Below are positions 1 to 28,300 of a stretch of DNA of 64,000 nucleotides, piece by piece. The DNA is from DATARR01 sp044868005 (GTDB lineage: Bacteria; Acidobacteriota; Thermoanaerobaculia; Multivoradales; UBA5704). A program made the translations under genes and the position numbers. The stretch covers positions 9,842-73,841 of the forward strand of contig JBIOVX010000131.1 of NCBI GenBank assembly GCA_044868005.1, written 5' to 3'. The notes under the pieces were generated by a model. The model was given only the letters and a program-made list of their open reading frames with translations. It had not been told where the DNA came from and did no database searches. The stretch's first letter is position 1. The number at the start of each line of letters is the position of its first letter.

Positions 1-1
1 C

Positions 2-16420
<16,419 letters not shown>

Positions 16421-16441
16421 GGGAAAGGAATCCGTATTGCG

Positions 16442-19400
16442 ATGAATGAACCCGCAAGCATCAACCCGGCCCAGGGCGTCGCCATCGTCGGCATGTCCGG
16501 CCGGTTCCCCGGCGCCCGCTCGCTGGCGGAATTCTGGCGCAATCTTCGCGACGGCGTCGAATCCATCTCCTCCTTCACCGCGGAGGAGCTGATCGCGGAG
16601 GGGATCGATCCCGGCAGCGTAGGGGACCCCGCCTACGTCCGGGCCAAGGGCGTCATCGAGGGGGTGGAGATGTTCGACGCCGCCTTCTTCGGCTTCACGC
16701 CGCGCGAGGCCGCGCTGATGGACCCGCAGCACCGGCTGCTCCTCGAGTGCGCCTGGGAGGCCCTCGAGGATGCCGGTTGCGATCCTGCCCGTTTTCCCGG
16801 CCGCGCCGCCGTCTACGTCGGCTCGGGCACCAGCTCCTATCTGTTCGCCAACCTGCTGGCAAACCGCGCCGAGCTGGAAGCCATGGGCCCGCTCCAGGCG
16901 CTCATCCTCAACGACCGCGACTTCGTGGCCACGCGCCTCTCCTACAAGCTCGACCTGCGGGGACCGAGCGCCGTGGTGCAGACCGCCTGCTCGACCTCGC
17001 TGATGGCGGTCCACATGGCCTGTCAGGCGTTGCTCGCGAGCGAGGCGGACCTGGCGCTGGCCGGCGGCGTGTCGGTCAGCGTGCCGGTCAAGGAGGGCTA
17101 CCTCTATCAGGAGGGGAGCATCTCCTCGCCCGACGGCCACTGCCGGTCCTTCGACGCCGGGGCCGGCGGCGCGGTGCCTGGCATCGGCGCCGGTCTGGTG
17201 GTGCTGAAGCGCCTCGCCGACGCCCTGGCCGACGGCGACACCATCCACGCCGTCATCCTCGGCTCGGCGGCCAACAACGACGGCGCCGCCAAGGTGGGCT
17301 TCACCGCTCCCAGCATCGAAGGCCAGGCCGAGGTCATCGCCGAGGCCCTGCTGATGGCCGGCGTCGAGCCGGACACCCTCGGCTACGTCGAGGGGCACGG
17401 CAGCGCCACCGCCCTCGGCGATCCCATCGAGATCGCGGCCCTGCGGCAGGCCTTCGAGCGCGCCGGCCACGGCGGCCGGCCCTGCGCCCTGGGATCGGTG
17501 AAGAGCAACGTCGGCCACTTGAACACCGCCGCCGGCATCGCCGGTCTCATCAAGACCGTGCTGGCCCTGCGGCACGGCACGATCCCGCCCAGCCTGCACT
17601 TCGAGCGGCCGAATCCCCAGGCCGACTTCGGGCCCTTCCACGTGCCGGCCCGCGCCCTGCCCTGGCCGCGGGATCTCTCGCCCCGCCGCGCCGGCGTGAG
17701 CTCCTTCGGCCTCGGCGGCACCAACGTCCACGCCGTGCTGGAGGAGGCGCCCGAGGCCGCGCCTTCCGGTCCCTCGCGCGCCTGGCAGCTCGTGACGCTC
17801 TCGGCGCGGACTCCCTCGGCGCTGGAGGCGCAGGGGGAGCGCCTGGCGGAGCGGCTGGAGACGGGCGAGCCCATGAACCTCGCCGACGTGGCGTTCACGC
17901 TTCAGGTGGGCCGCAGGGCCTTCAACCGCCGCCAGGCCGTGGTCTGCCGCGACGTGGCGGACGCCGTCCTCGCGCTGCGGGAAGGACGAGGCGCCTCCGG
18001 CTCGTTCGAGGGCAGCGAGCGGCCCGCGGTCTTTCTCTTTCCGGGCCTCGGCGACCACTACGTGGACATGGGCCGCGAGCTGTACGCGAGCGAGCCCGCC
18101 TTCGCCGCCGAGTTGGACCGCTGCGCGGAGATCCTCCGTCCTCACCTGGGCGTCGACGTTCGCGAGATTCTTTTCTCGGCCGGTCTCCCGGAGACGCCGG
18201 CCGCGGGACCCGAGCGCCGGACGGATCTGCGTGCCCTGCTGCGCCGGGGCGGAGAGCCCCAAGACGAGGCGTCGCGCCGGCTCGATCGCACCGAGCACGC
18301 GCAGCCGATCCTCTTCGCCGTCGAGTACGCGCTGGCGCGGCTGCTGATGGCCTGGGGCGTCCGCCCGCAGGCGATGATCGGCTACAGCCTGGGCGAATAC
18401 GTGGCGGCCTGCCTCTCGGGCGCCCTCTCGCTGGAGGACGCCCTGGCGCTGGTGGCGCGGCGGGCGAAGCTCATCCAGGAGCTGCCCGCGGGCGCCATGC
18501 TGGCCGTGCCGCTGCCGGAGTCCGAGCTCCGGCCGCACCTCGGCGAGGGCCTCGCCGTCGCGGCCACGAACGGCCCTCATTTCTGCGTCGCGGCGGGTGC
18601 AGAGGAGGCGGTCGCCGAGCTGGACCAGAGGCTGGCGGCGCAGGGAGTGACCTGCCTGCGGCTGACCACCACCCACGCGTTCCACACTTCGATGATGGAG
18701 CCGGCTGTGGCGGCTCTCACGGACTTGGCACGGACGATCACGGTCGGCACACCTAACATTCCTTATATCTCCAACGTTACCGGTACCTGGATCACCAGCT
18801 CCGATCTGCAGGACCCCGGCTACTGGGCGCGCCACATGGTGCGGCCGGTGCGCTTCGCCGAGGGCCTGGCCGAGCTGCTGCGCGATCCCGACCGCGCCAT
18901 GGTCGAGGTGGGGCCGGGCGGCACGCTCTCCACGCTCGTCCGGCAGCACCCCGAGGCGGGGACCGGCCGGCTGGCCGTCACCACGTTGCGGCGGCAGAGC
19001 GAGGAGGGCTCCGACGTCGCCGTCCTGCTCGACGCCGTGGGCCGCCTCTGGGTCGAAGGCGCGACGATCGACGCGGCGGGATTCTTCGCCGGCCAGCGGC
19101 GGCGGCGCGTGCCGCTGCCCACCTATCCCTTCGAGCGCCAGCGCTGCTGGATCGATCCGCCGCAGGGCAGGGCACCTCAGCCGGGGACCCTGGAGCAGGA
19201 GGCCGACCTCGCGGACTGGTTCTGGGTGCCCGTGTGGAAACAGACGGCGCCGGTGATCCTGGATCGGGAGCGCGATCCCGGGAGCTGGCTCGTCTTCCTC
19301 GACTCCGGCGGCATCGGCGAAAGGCTCGCCGACCGCCTGCGCAGCGAGGGACGGAGCGTCGTCACCATGGCGGCGCCTCCACCAGACTACGAAGCGCTGA

Positions 19401-20917
19401 TTCATCGTCTCCGCGACGACGGCGGGCTGCCGACGAAGATCGTCCACCTCTGGGGGCTGGGAGAGATCCCCGACTTCGAAGCCGCCCAGGAGATCGGCCT
19501 CCTCAGTCTGGTCTTCCTGGAGCAGGCCCTCGTGGCGGCAGAGGCGGACGGTCCGCCGATCCGCATCGCCATGGTGGGTGACGGGCTCCACGAGATCCTC
19601 GACGGCGACCGCGTACAGCCCGCGAAGGCGACCATGGTCGGCGCCTGCAAAGTGGTCCATCAGGAATCCTCGCGCCTGACCTGCTTCAGCCTGGATTGCA
19701 CGCCTGACGAGGCGCTGATCGATCGGCTCCTCGCCGAGATGTCCCGCGAGACGCCCGATCCCGTCGTGGCCTATCGGGGTAGACAGCGCTGGGTGCGCAC
19801 CTTCGACCGTATCCGCCTCCCGGCAACGCCTTCTTCTCCTTTGCGGGAGGGCGGCGTCTACCTGATCACCGACGGCGGCAGCACCGGTGGAGTCGCGCTG
19901 GCCGAGCTGCTCACCGGACCGCTGCGCTCCCGGGTGGAGTTCCTCCGCGCCGACATGACGGATCCGCGGGCGGTGCGGGCGGCGGTGGACGAGGTGAGGG
20001 AACGCTACGGTCGACTGGACGGCGTCTTCCACACGCCGGGCTCCTTCAACGGCGGCCTCATCCAGTTGAAGACGCGCGACACCTTGGCTGCGGCTCTCGC
20101 GCCGGTGGAGCAGGGCGCGCGGGCGCTGCTGGAGGCCCTCGCGGAGGATGAGGAGACTTTCGTCGTCCTCATGTCCTCCACGCTGGGCTTCACGGGCGGC
20201 CTCGGCCAGGTGGACCTCGCCGCCGCCGGCTCGTATCTCGATGCCCTGGCGCAGTCCCTCGCCGGCGGAGGGCGCCGGGTCGTGGCCGCCCACTGGGATC
20301 CCTATCAATGGCAGGAGTGGCTCGTCGCCGGTCTCGGCGCCATGCTCCAGCCGGAACAGCAAAAGGAGCTGCAGGCCGGAGCCATCCCCATCGCCACCAG
20401 CGGCGAGGCGCTGCGGCGCCTGCTCGCCTCCGGCCTGCCGCGCGTCATCGTCTCGGCGCGGGATCTGGAGACGGTCATCGCGGAGACCGACGCGTTGACA
20501 GCGGAGAGCTTCTTCGCCCAGATGGAGAAGGCGCGGCGCGCCGGGGGCACCCACTCGCGAGAAGGGCTGCCGAACCCTTACGTGGCGCCGCGCGACGAGC
20601 GGGAGGAGAAGCTCGCCGCGCTGTGGGAGGAGCTGTTCGGCATCGCGCCGATCGGCGCCGAGGACAGCTTCCTCGAGCTCGGCGGGCACTCGCTGCTGGC
20701 CATCCAGATGGTCACCCAGGTGCGCTCGCTGTTCGACGCCGACCTGCCGGTGACGGCGCTGTTCGAGGCGCCGACCATCGCCGAGCTGTCCAAACTGATC
20801 GGGCGGGCGAGAGGGGAAGAGAGCCCGGAGGATCTGGAGGCCCTCCTCGCGCTCGTCGAGGGGCTCTCGCCCGAAGAGGCGGCCCGCCGGCTGGGGGAGA
20901 TGGAGGTGCCGGCTTGA
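16442..20917 (+). CDS. Type I PKS module KS-AT-KR(inactive)-ACP
   Basis: This 1491-residue PKS adds one C2 unit to the acyl-peptide made by the upstream NRPS. The KS spans ~10-430 with the catalytic Cys in VQTACSTSL (~183) and the His sites in EGHGSATALGDP and KSNVGHLN; the first is slightly off the usual EAHGTGT. The AT has GYSLGEY (~647) and HAFH (~745), which indicates malonyl-CoA. A reductase-like region follows (~930-1290). Its nucleotide loop is TDGGSTGG, and the catalytic Tyr and Asn of YAAAN are replaced (VDLAAAGSYLDA), so ketoreduction is probably lost and the beta-keto group retained. The ACP carries GGHSLL (~1414). The ATG lies 21 bases after the previous stop and follows an AAAGGAA ribosome site. 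The last four bases overlap the TTG start of the next gene. Confidence 0.96.
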   Translation: MNEPASINPAQGVAIVGMSGRFPGARSLAEFWRNLRDGVESISSFTAEELIAEGIDPGSVGDPAYVRAKGVIEGVEMFDAAFFGFTPREAALMDPQHRLLLECAWEALEDAGCDPARFPGRAAVYVGSGTSSYLFANLLANRAELEAMGPLQALILNDRDFVATRLSYKLDLRGPSAVVQTACSTSLMAVHMACQALLASEADLALAGGVSVSVPVKEGYLYQEGSISSPDGHCRSFDAGAGGAVPGIGAGLVVLKRLADALADGDTIHAVILGSAANNDGAAKVGFTAPSIEGQAEVIAEALLMAGVEPDTLGYVEGHGSATALGDPIEIAALRQAFERAGHGGRPCALGSVKSNVGHLNTAAGIAGLIKTVLALRHGTIPPSLHFERPNPQADFGPFHVPARALPWPRDLSPRRAGVSSFGLGGTNVHAVLEEAPEAAPSGPSRAWQLVTLSARTPSALEAQGERLAERLETGEPMNLADVAFTLQVGRRAFNRRQAVVCRDVADAVLALREGRGASGSFEGSERPAVFLFPGLGDHYVDMGRELYASEPAFAAELDRCAEILRPHLGVDVREILFSAGLPETPAAGPERRTDLRALLRRGGEPQDEASRRLDRTEHAQPILFAVEYALARLLMAWGVRPQAMIGYSLGEYVAACLSGALSLEDALALVARRAKLIQELPAGAMLAVPLPESELRPHLGEGLAVAATNGPHFCVAAGAEEAVAELDQRLAAQGVTCLRLTTTHAFHTSMMEPAVAALTDLARTITVGTPNIPYISNVTGTWITSSDLQDPGYWARHMVRPVRFAEGLAELLRDPDRAMVEVGPGGTLSTLVRQHPEAGTGRLAVTTLRRQSEEGSDVAVLLDAVGRLWVEGATIDAAGFFAGQRRRRVPLPTYPFERQRCWIDPPQGRAPQPGTLEQEADLADWFWVPVWKQTAPVILDRERDPGSWLVFLDSGGIGERLADRLRSEGRSVVTMAAPPPDYEALIHRLRDDGGLPTKIVHLWGLGEIPDFEAAQEIGLLSLVFLEQALVAAEADGPPIRIAMVGDGLHEILDGDRVQPAKATMVGACKVVHQESSRLTCFSLDCTPDEALIDRLLAEMSRETPDPVVAYRGRQRWVRTFDRIRLPATPSSPLREGGVYLITDGGSTGGVALAELLTGPLRSRVEFLRADMTDPRAVRAAVDEVRERYGRLDGVFHTPGSFNGGLIQLKTRDTLAAALAPVEQGARALLEALAEDEETFVVLMSSTLGFTGGLGQVDLAAAGSYLDALAQSLAGGGRRVVAAHWDPYQWQEWLVAGLGAMLQPEQQKELQAGAIPIATSGEALRRLLASGLPRVIVSARDLETVIAETDALTAESFFAQMEKARRAGGTHSREGLPNPYVAPRDEREEKLAALWEELFGIAPIGAEDSFLELGGHSLLAIQMVTQVRSLFDADLPVTALFEAPTIAELSKLIGRARGEESPEDLEALLALVEGLSPEEAARRLGEMEVPA

Positions 20918-22389
20918 GCGTCGCCGACCGCCTCTCCGTCCTCGCTCCCGAGCAGCGCGCCCTCTTCGAGGCGCTGCGCCGCAGGCAGCAGGAGAGCCAA
21001 CCTGCGCAGCCCCTCCAGCCGCCGCCGGTGCATCCGGTCTCCGTACCTTCCGGCGCCGGCGATTGGCCCCTCTCCTTCGACCAGGAGCGGCTCTGGCGGC
21101 TGCACCAGGATCACCCCGGTCTCGTCTCCTGGAACGTCGACGCCGGCAGCCACGTGCTCGGCGAGCTCGATGTCCCGCTGTTCCTCTCCGCCTGCCACGA
21201 GCTGATCCGGCGGCACGCGGCGTGGCGCACCACGTTTCCCCTGGTGGAGGGCCGGCCGGTGCAGCGTGTCCACGCGTTCCTGGCTCCCGCGGTGTCGGTG
21301 ATCGATGTCAGCCCGCTGCCGGCCGAGATCCGCGAGAGCACGGGTCTCGCGGCCATCTACGAGCACACGCGCCAGCCGTTCGACCTCGAGCGGGGACCGC
21401 TGGTGCGCCTCGCGCTGGTGCGCCTCTCCGGGCGCGAGCACCTCTACCTGGTGACGATCCATCACCTGGCGACGGACTGGATCGCCTACCAGATCTTCTT
21501 CGGCGAGCTGATGGCCCTCTACGAGGCGCTGCGGGCGGGCCGTCCCTCGCCGCTGCCGCCGCTGCCCGTGCAGTATCCCGACTACGTCCTGTGGGAGCGC
21601 GAGTGGTGGCGGGGTGAGGTGCTGGAGGAGGAGGCCCGCTTCTGGCGGCGCGAGCTGGCGGGCTTTCCCCTCGTGCTCGACCTTCCCGCGGACCGTCCGC
21701 GGCCGGCCGTGCAGAGCCAGCGGGGAGGGCTCTTCCAGATGCGCGTCGGCGCCGCGCGGTCCGACCGCCTGCGTGCCTTGGCGCGGGGCGAGGGGGCGAC
21801 GATGTTCATGGCGGTGCTCGCCGTGCTGTACGCCCTGCTCTGGCGCGTCACCGGGCGCGAGAAGCTCATCGTCGGCTCCAACAGCGCCAACCGCGCGCGG
21901 CCGGAGCTCCTGCCCGTCGCCGGCTTCTTCCTCACCCAGGTACCCTTCGCCGCCGACCTCGCGGGAGACCCGAGCTTCCGCGAGGTACTCGCCCGCGCCC
22001 GCAGGACGGCCCTCGCGGCCTACGCCCATCAGAGCTTCCCGTTCAGCAAGCTCCTCGAAGCCCTGGGAGAAGGGCCGGACCCGGGCCGCAATCCGGTCGT
22101 GCAGGTCCTGCTGCTGATCCTGGAAGGGCAGAGCCACGGCAGCTCCGGGGACCTCGAGTTCCGTCCCGTCGGGCTCTACGACGGGAATTCCCGTTGGGAC
22201 CTGATGTTCGGGCTCTACGACTACCACGACGTCGGCCTCACCGGGCCCCTGGAGTACAACGCCGACGTCTTCGACGCGCCGGCCGTCGGCCGGCTGCTGG
22301 AGCTCTTCTACCGGATGATCGACGCGGTGACCGCCGACCCTGACGCACATCTGTCGCAACTCCCCACGCTCGCGGAGGTGACCGCTTGA
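20914..22389 (+). CDS. Stand-alone NRPS condensation domain protein
   Basis: This 491-residue protein is a single condensation domain with no A or carrier domain. It has an N-terminal helical docking-like segment (LAPEQRALFEALRRRQQ), the usual C1 motif (WPLSFDQERLW), an intact HHLATDW active site (~187; HHxxxD present, last Gly replaced by Trp) and the C-terminal latch region. The TTG start overlaps the previous stop as TTGA and follows GGAGATGGAGGTG. The downstream gene begins in the same way, with TTGAGCGTCGC and a near-parallel N-terminus. The first C domain of that gene is its closest visible relative: both carry FFLTQVPFA or FLTQVPFA where the other C domains have FFVNTL. It may accept the beta-ketoacyl chain from the PKS, or it may be a redundant duplicate. 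Confidence 0.93.
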   Translation: MSVADRLSVLAPEQRALFEALRRRQQESQPAQPLQPPPVHPVSVPSGAGDWPLSFDQERLWRLHQDHPGLVSWNVDAGSHVLGELDVPLFLSACHELIRRHAAWRTTFPLVEGRPVQRVHAFLAPAVSVIDVSPLPAEIRESTGLAAIYEHTRQPFDLERGPLVRLALVRLSGREHLYLVTIHHLATDWIAYQIFFGELMALYEALRAGRPSPLPPLPVQYPDYVLWEREWWRGEVLEEEARFWRRELAGFPLVLDLPADRPRPAVQSQRGGLFQMRVGAARSDRLRALARGEGATMFMAVLAVLYALLWRVTGREKLIVGSNSANRARPELLPVAGFFLTQVPFAADLAGDPSFREVLARARRTALAAYAHQSFPFSKLLEALGEGPDPGRNPVVQVLLLILEGQSHGSSGDLEFRPVGLYDGNSRWDLMFGLYDYHDVGLTGPLEYNADVFDAPAVGRLLELFYRMIDAVTADPDAHLSQLPTLAEVTA

Positions 22390-25300
22390 GCGTCGCGGGC
22401 CGCCTCGCCGCCCTCACGCCCGAGCAGCGGGCGCTCTTCGAAAAGCTGCGGGAGAAGCAGCGCCGGGCCGCCCGCATCCTTCAGCCGCCGCCGATCCGGC
22501 GGGTGAGCGGTCCCACGGGGGAGGGCGACTGGCCGCTGTCGCTCGATCAGGAGCGCTATTGGTTCATGGAGCAGCTCTATCCGAGCGGGGCCGGACTGAA
22601 CATCACCGCCGCCACCCGCATGCGCGGACTGCTCGCGCCCGGCCACTTGGCGGCGGGCCTCTCGGAGATCGTGCGGCGCCACGCCGCCTGGCGCACGGCC
22701 TTTCCGGCCGTCGACGGCAAGCCCGTGCAGCGGGTCGGCCCGCCGCGGCCGCAACGGCTGCCCGTGATTGATCTGGTTGGCCTGCCGGCGACGCAGCGCG
22801 AGCCTGAGGTCCTCCGCCTGGTGAACGAGGATTCTGCGGCGCCCTTCGACCTCGAGCGCGGCCCGCTGGTGCGTTCGCACCTGATGCGAATGAGCGCCGG
22901 CGAACACGTGTGCCTGCTCACCGTCCACCATACGGTGACCGACGCGATCTCCTTTCAGATCGCCTGGGCGGAGCTCGCGGCGCTCTACGCGGCCTTTGCC
23001 ACGGGCGTTGTGCCGGCGCTGCCGGAGCCGCCGGTCCACTACTCGGATTTCGCCGTCTGGCAGCGCGAGTGGCTTCAGGGCGAGGTCCTCGATGAGCTGA
23101 CGTCCTGGTGGCGCGAGCGGTTGGCGGGCTTCCCGGTGACGCTCGAGCTGCCGACGGACCGCCCGCGTCCGGCGGTGTTCCGCATGCATGGAGGCAGGCT
23201 CCCGGCCGCCCTGTCGCGCGAGCAGGCGGAGGGTCTGCGCCGCCTCGCCCACCAGGAGGGAGCGACCCTCTTCATGGTGGTCCTCGCGGCGGTCGCCGCG
23301 CTGCTCCACCGCGACTCCGGCCAGGATCGCCTCATCCTCGGCGCCAACAACGCGAACCGCAACCGGCCGGAGATCGAGGCCGTCCTCGGCTGCTTTCTCA
23401 CCCAGGTGCCGTTCGCCATCGATCTCGCCGGCGATCCGAGCTTCCGCGAGCTGCTCGCGCGGGTCCGCCGGTCGGCGCTCGGCTCCTACGGCCATCAGGA
23501 CCTGCCGTTCGGCCAACTCGTCCAGGCGATCCAGCTCGAGCGCGATCCCAGCCGCCAGCCGCTGATCCAGGCCCTCGTCCAGGTGCTCGGCGGCCAGGCC
23601 TCCGAAGCGAGGTTCGCCGGCGCCAGCTTCGAGCCGGTGGACGCCTGGGACGGCAGGGCCCGCTACGACCTGATGCTGACGCTCTACGAGGTTCCGGGCG
23701 GCCTCGCGGGCTCGCTCGAGTTCGACGCTGACCTCTTCGACGCCGCGACCACGGCCCGCCGCATCGAACGGCTCCTGCTACAGGTGGCGGCGGCGATCGC
23801 CGATCCGGAGATCCGCCTCTCGGCCCTGCCGGTGCTGCCCGAGACAGTGCGTCACCAGGTCGCCAGCGAATGGAACGACACGTACCGGCCGCGACCGGCC
23901 TGGACGGCTCCGCAGCGCTTCGTCGAGCAAGCGGCGCGCACGCCGCAGGCCGTCGCCGTCGTCGCCGGTGTTGAGGAGCTGACCTACGGCGAGCTCGACC
24001 GGCGATCGGGAGAGCTGGCCCATCGGCTCCGCGGTTTGGGCATCGCAGCCGAATCGCGGGTGGCGCTCCTGCTCGACCGTACGCTCGACGTTCCGGTGGC
24101 CATCTTTGGTGTCTGGAGAGCCGGCGGCGCCTATGTGCCGCTCGATCCGGATTCGCCCGCCGCTCGCCTCGCGGACCTCCTGGCCGACGCCGAGCCGGCA
24201 GTGGTGATCCATCGCGGCCCGACTCCGGTGCCGCCCGCGCCAGGGATGTGGTTCCTGGATCTCGCCACCGAGGAGCCGGTCCGCGCGATGGAGGCGGCGC
24301 TGCCGGAGGTGCGGCCGGAGCACCTCGCCTATTTCATCTACACCTCGGGAACGACGGGCAGGCCCAAGGCGGTGATGGTCGAGCACGGCAGCCTTGCCGC
24401 GACGCTCACCTCTTTCAATGAGCGCTTCCCCCTGGGACCCGGCGCGCGCGTCCCGCACCTCTCGCGTTACACCTTCGACGCCTCATTCCTGGACCTCGTG
24501 GCTCCCATCCTCACGGGCGGTACGGTGGAGATCCTCAGCCGGGACGAGCTTCTCGATCCGGATCATCTGCTGTTGGTGTTCGAGCGGGCGACCATCGTGT
24601 TCACCGTGCCGTCTCTAGTGCGCGGCCTCATCCCCGGCGCCCGCGAGCGCGGCGCCGAGCGGTTCGCCCGCCTGCGCGCCATTACCGTAGGCGGCGAGGC
24701 CGTGTCGCCCGAGCTCCAGGCGGATCTCCTCGCTACCTTCCCGTCCACGGATCTCGACGTCGTCTACGGGCCGACGGAGACGACGATCATCTGCGCGGTT
24801 TACCGGGTACCGCGGGGCCGCTGTGCCGAGCGCGTGCTCATCGGCCGCCCGCTGCCTGAGGTCGAGGCGCGGGTGGTGGACTCGCAGGGCGCCCTCGTTC
24901 CCCCGGGGCTGCCCGGCGAGCTGTGGATCGGTGGTCCCGGGGTGGCCCGCGGCTACTTCCGGCGCGAGGAGCTGACCGCCGAGCGCTTCGTCGAGGTGGA
25001 CGGCCGGCGCTTCTACCGCACGGGAGACCTCGTGCGCCAGGTGCCGGCCGAGGGCGGCGCCCTGGAGTTCCTCGGCCGCACGGACTTCCAGGTCAAGGTG
25101 CGCGGCTTCCGCATCGAGCCGGGGGAGGTCGAGGCGGCGTTGCGCGCGCACCCCGCGGTCCGTGAGACGGTGGTCGTCGCCCACCCCGGAGCGGGAGGGG
25201 ACAACCAGCTCGTGGCGTACTGGGTCTCTGCCGAAGGCGCCGCGCCGCCGGTGGAGGATCTCCGCACCTTCCTCGCCCAGATCTTGCCGGAGTACATGCT

Positions 25301-28300
25301 GCCGGCGATCTTCGTGCCTCTCGCCGCGCTGCCGCTCAATCCCAACGGCAAGGTGGACCGCAAGGCCCTGCCCGCGCCGTCGGCGGCGCGCCTGGAGGCG
25401 GCGCGCTCGGCTTCGCCGCGCAACGCCCGGGAAGAGCTGCTGGCCGGCATCTGGCGCGAGGTGCTCGGGGTCGAGCGGGTGGGGATCCACGACAACTTCT
25501 TCCAACTCGGCGGCGACTCGATCCTCAGCATCCAGGTGGTGGCGCGCGCACGCCAGGCGGGCCTGCTCATCACCACCCGGCAGTTCTTCGATAACCAGAC
25601 GATCGCCGGGCTCGCCGCCGTCGCCGGCAGCGCCGGAGACGTCGAGGCTGCCGCGGGACCCGTCGAGGGCGAGGCGCCGCTGACGCCGATCCAGCGCCGC
25701 TTCTTCGCCGAGGAGCGGCGCCAGCCGTGGCGCTTCAACCAGGCTGTGATGCTCGCCCCGCGCGAGCGGCTCGCCGTGGCGCCGCTCGCGGCCGCCCTGG
25801 CGCTCCTCGCCGAGCACCACGACGTCCTGCGGCTGCGTTTCCCGCGCGAGGAGGAGGGCTGGCGTCAGGTCCACGCTCCGGCCGGCGCGGCAAGAGAGTC
25901 GGCGCCGCTCCTCGAGATCGACCTCGCGGCTCTGCCGGCAGCCGAACGGGCGCGGGCGCTCGACCTCGCCGCCGAAGGGCTCCAGTCGGGGCTCGATCTC
26001 GCCCGAGGCCCCCTGTTCACCGCAGCCCTGTTCCGCTCAGGAGGAGAGGTCGGCGAGCGGCTGCTCCTGACCGCCCACCACCTGATCGTCGACGGCGTCT
26101 CCTGGCGCGTGCTGCTGGAAGATCTGGCCACCGCCTATCGGCAGCTCGCCGCGGGCGCGGTGCCCGAGCTGCCGGCGAAGACGACCTCCTGGAAGCATTG
26201 GGCGGAGCGGCTGGCCGGCCATGCGCGTTCGCCCGAGTTGGCGACGGAGCTGCCTTACTGGCTCGCCCTTGCCACCCCGGTGACGCCGCTACCGGTGGAT
26301 TTCGAGGAGAGCGCCGGGAACGCCAGGGCGAGCGTCTCGGTGGAGCTCGGCGCCGCGCAGACGCGAGCGCTGCTCAACGAGGCTCCCGAGGTCTACCGCA
26401 CGCAGGTCAACGACCTGCTGCTGGCGGCGCTCGTCCGCGCCTTCGCGGCCTGGACCGGAGAGGGCACGCGGCGGGTCGATCTCGAGGGGCACGGGCGCGA
26501 GGAGATCTTTCCCGGCGTGGACCTCTCGCGCACCGTGGGCTGGTTCACCACCGTGTTTCCGGTAGCTCTGGCGCTGCCGGCCGGCGCCGGCCCGCGAGAG
26601 ACGATCCTGGCGGTCAAGGAAAGCCTCCGGGCGGTGCCTGGCCGCGGGCTGGGGTACGGCCTGCTCCGCTATCTCGCCGGCTCCGAAACCGGCGAGCGCC
26701 TGGCCGCGCTTCCCGCGCCGCAGGTCTCCTTCAACTACCTCGGCCGCTTCGACGCGGCGGTGCAGGAGCGCGGGCTTTTCGCCTTCGCGCCCGAGGTGGC
26801 GCGCGGTTCCGAGGGGGAGGCGGTCCCGGATCGCCATCTCTTCCAGATCGACCTGCTGGTGCTGGAGGACCGGCTGCGCGTCCACTGGACGTACGATCCG
26901 GATCGCCATCTCGCCGCCACCGCCGAGCGGCTGGCGCGCGGCTTTCTCAGCGAGATCGAGGCCCTGGTCGCCCACTGCCTGTCGCCGGAGGCAGGCGGCT
27001 TCACCCCTTCCGACTTTCCGCTCGCCCGGCTCGGCCAGGCGGCGCTCGACCGCCTGCTCGGCAACGACCGCGGCGTCGAGGATCTCTATCCGCTGGCGCC
27101 GTTGCAGGAAGGGATCCTCTTCCACCGCCTCTACTCGGCGGACGCCGATCTCTATCTCGAGCAGTTCACCGCCGCGCTCGCGGGGCCTTTCGACGCCATC
27201 GCCTTCGCCGATGCCTGGCAGCGGGTCGTCGAGCGGCACACCGCGCTGCGCACGGCCTTCCTGGTCCAAGGGGTCGAGCGACCGCTGCAGCTCGTGCGGC
27301 GGGCGGCGGAGCTGCCCTGGACGGCCGAGGACTGGCGAGACCTGGCGCCGGCGGCCCTCGAGACGCGGTGGCGGGATCTCCTCGCCGCCGACCGCGCGCG
27401 CGGCTTCGATCTGACGCAGCCGCCGCTGATGCGGCTGACGCTGGTGCGCACGGGCGAGGACCGGCATCGGTTGGTGTGGAGCTCCCACCACTTGATCTTC
27501 GACGGCTGGTGCTTCTCCCTTCTCCTGTCCGAGGTCTTCACCCTGTACGAGGCAGCGGTCGCCGGCGGCGAGACGCGACTGCCGCCGCCGCGACCGTATC
27601 GCGACTACATCGCCTGGCTCGCGCAGCACGACGAGGCCGAGGCCGAGCGTTACTGGCAGCAGGTGCTCAGCGGCTTCACGGTGCCCACCCCGGTGCCGTT
27701 CGATCGGCCGGCAGCCATGAGTGGAGGGCACGGCAGCCGGCCCGAGGATTACTACGAACGCAAGCTTTCATTGCCGGCGCCGCAGGTCGGAGCGCTGGAG
27801 GCGCTCGCCCAGCGCTTGCAGGTGACTCTCAACACCGTGGTGCAGGGAGCCTGGGCCCTCCTCCTGTCGCATTACGCGCAGGCCTCCGACGTCGTCTTCG
27901 GCGCCGTCGTCTCCGGCCGTCCGGCCGAGCTTCCCGATGTCGAGTCCATGGTGGGCCTGTTCATCAATACCCTGCCGGTGCGGGTCGAAATCCCGGACGG
28001 CGGAGCCACGTCCGACTGGTTGGCGCGGCTGCAGGCGGGCCAGTTCGAGCAGCGCCAGTTTCAATGGACCCCTCTCGCCCGCATCCAGACGCTCGCCGGG
28101 CTCTCCACCAGTGAGCCGCTCTTCGCGAGCCTCCTCGTCTTCGAGAACTACCCTGTCGATGCGTCCGTCTCCGAGCGGCTGGGAGGTCTGCGCGTCGGCG
28201 AGGTCGAGCTCAGCGAGCGCACCAACTATCCGCTGACGCTGATCGTTGCGGAGCGCGGGGACCTCATCCTGCGCCTGATCGCCGACCGCCGCTTCGAGCC

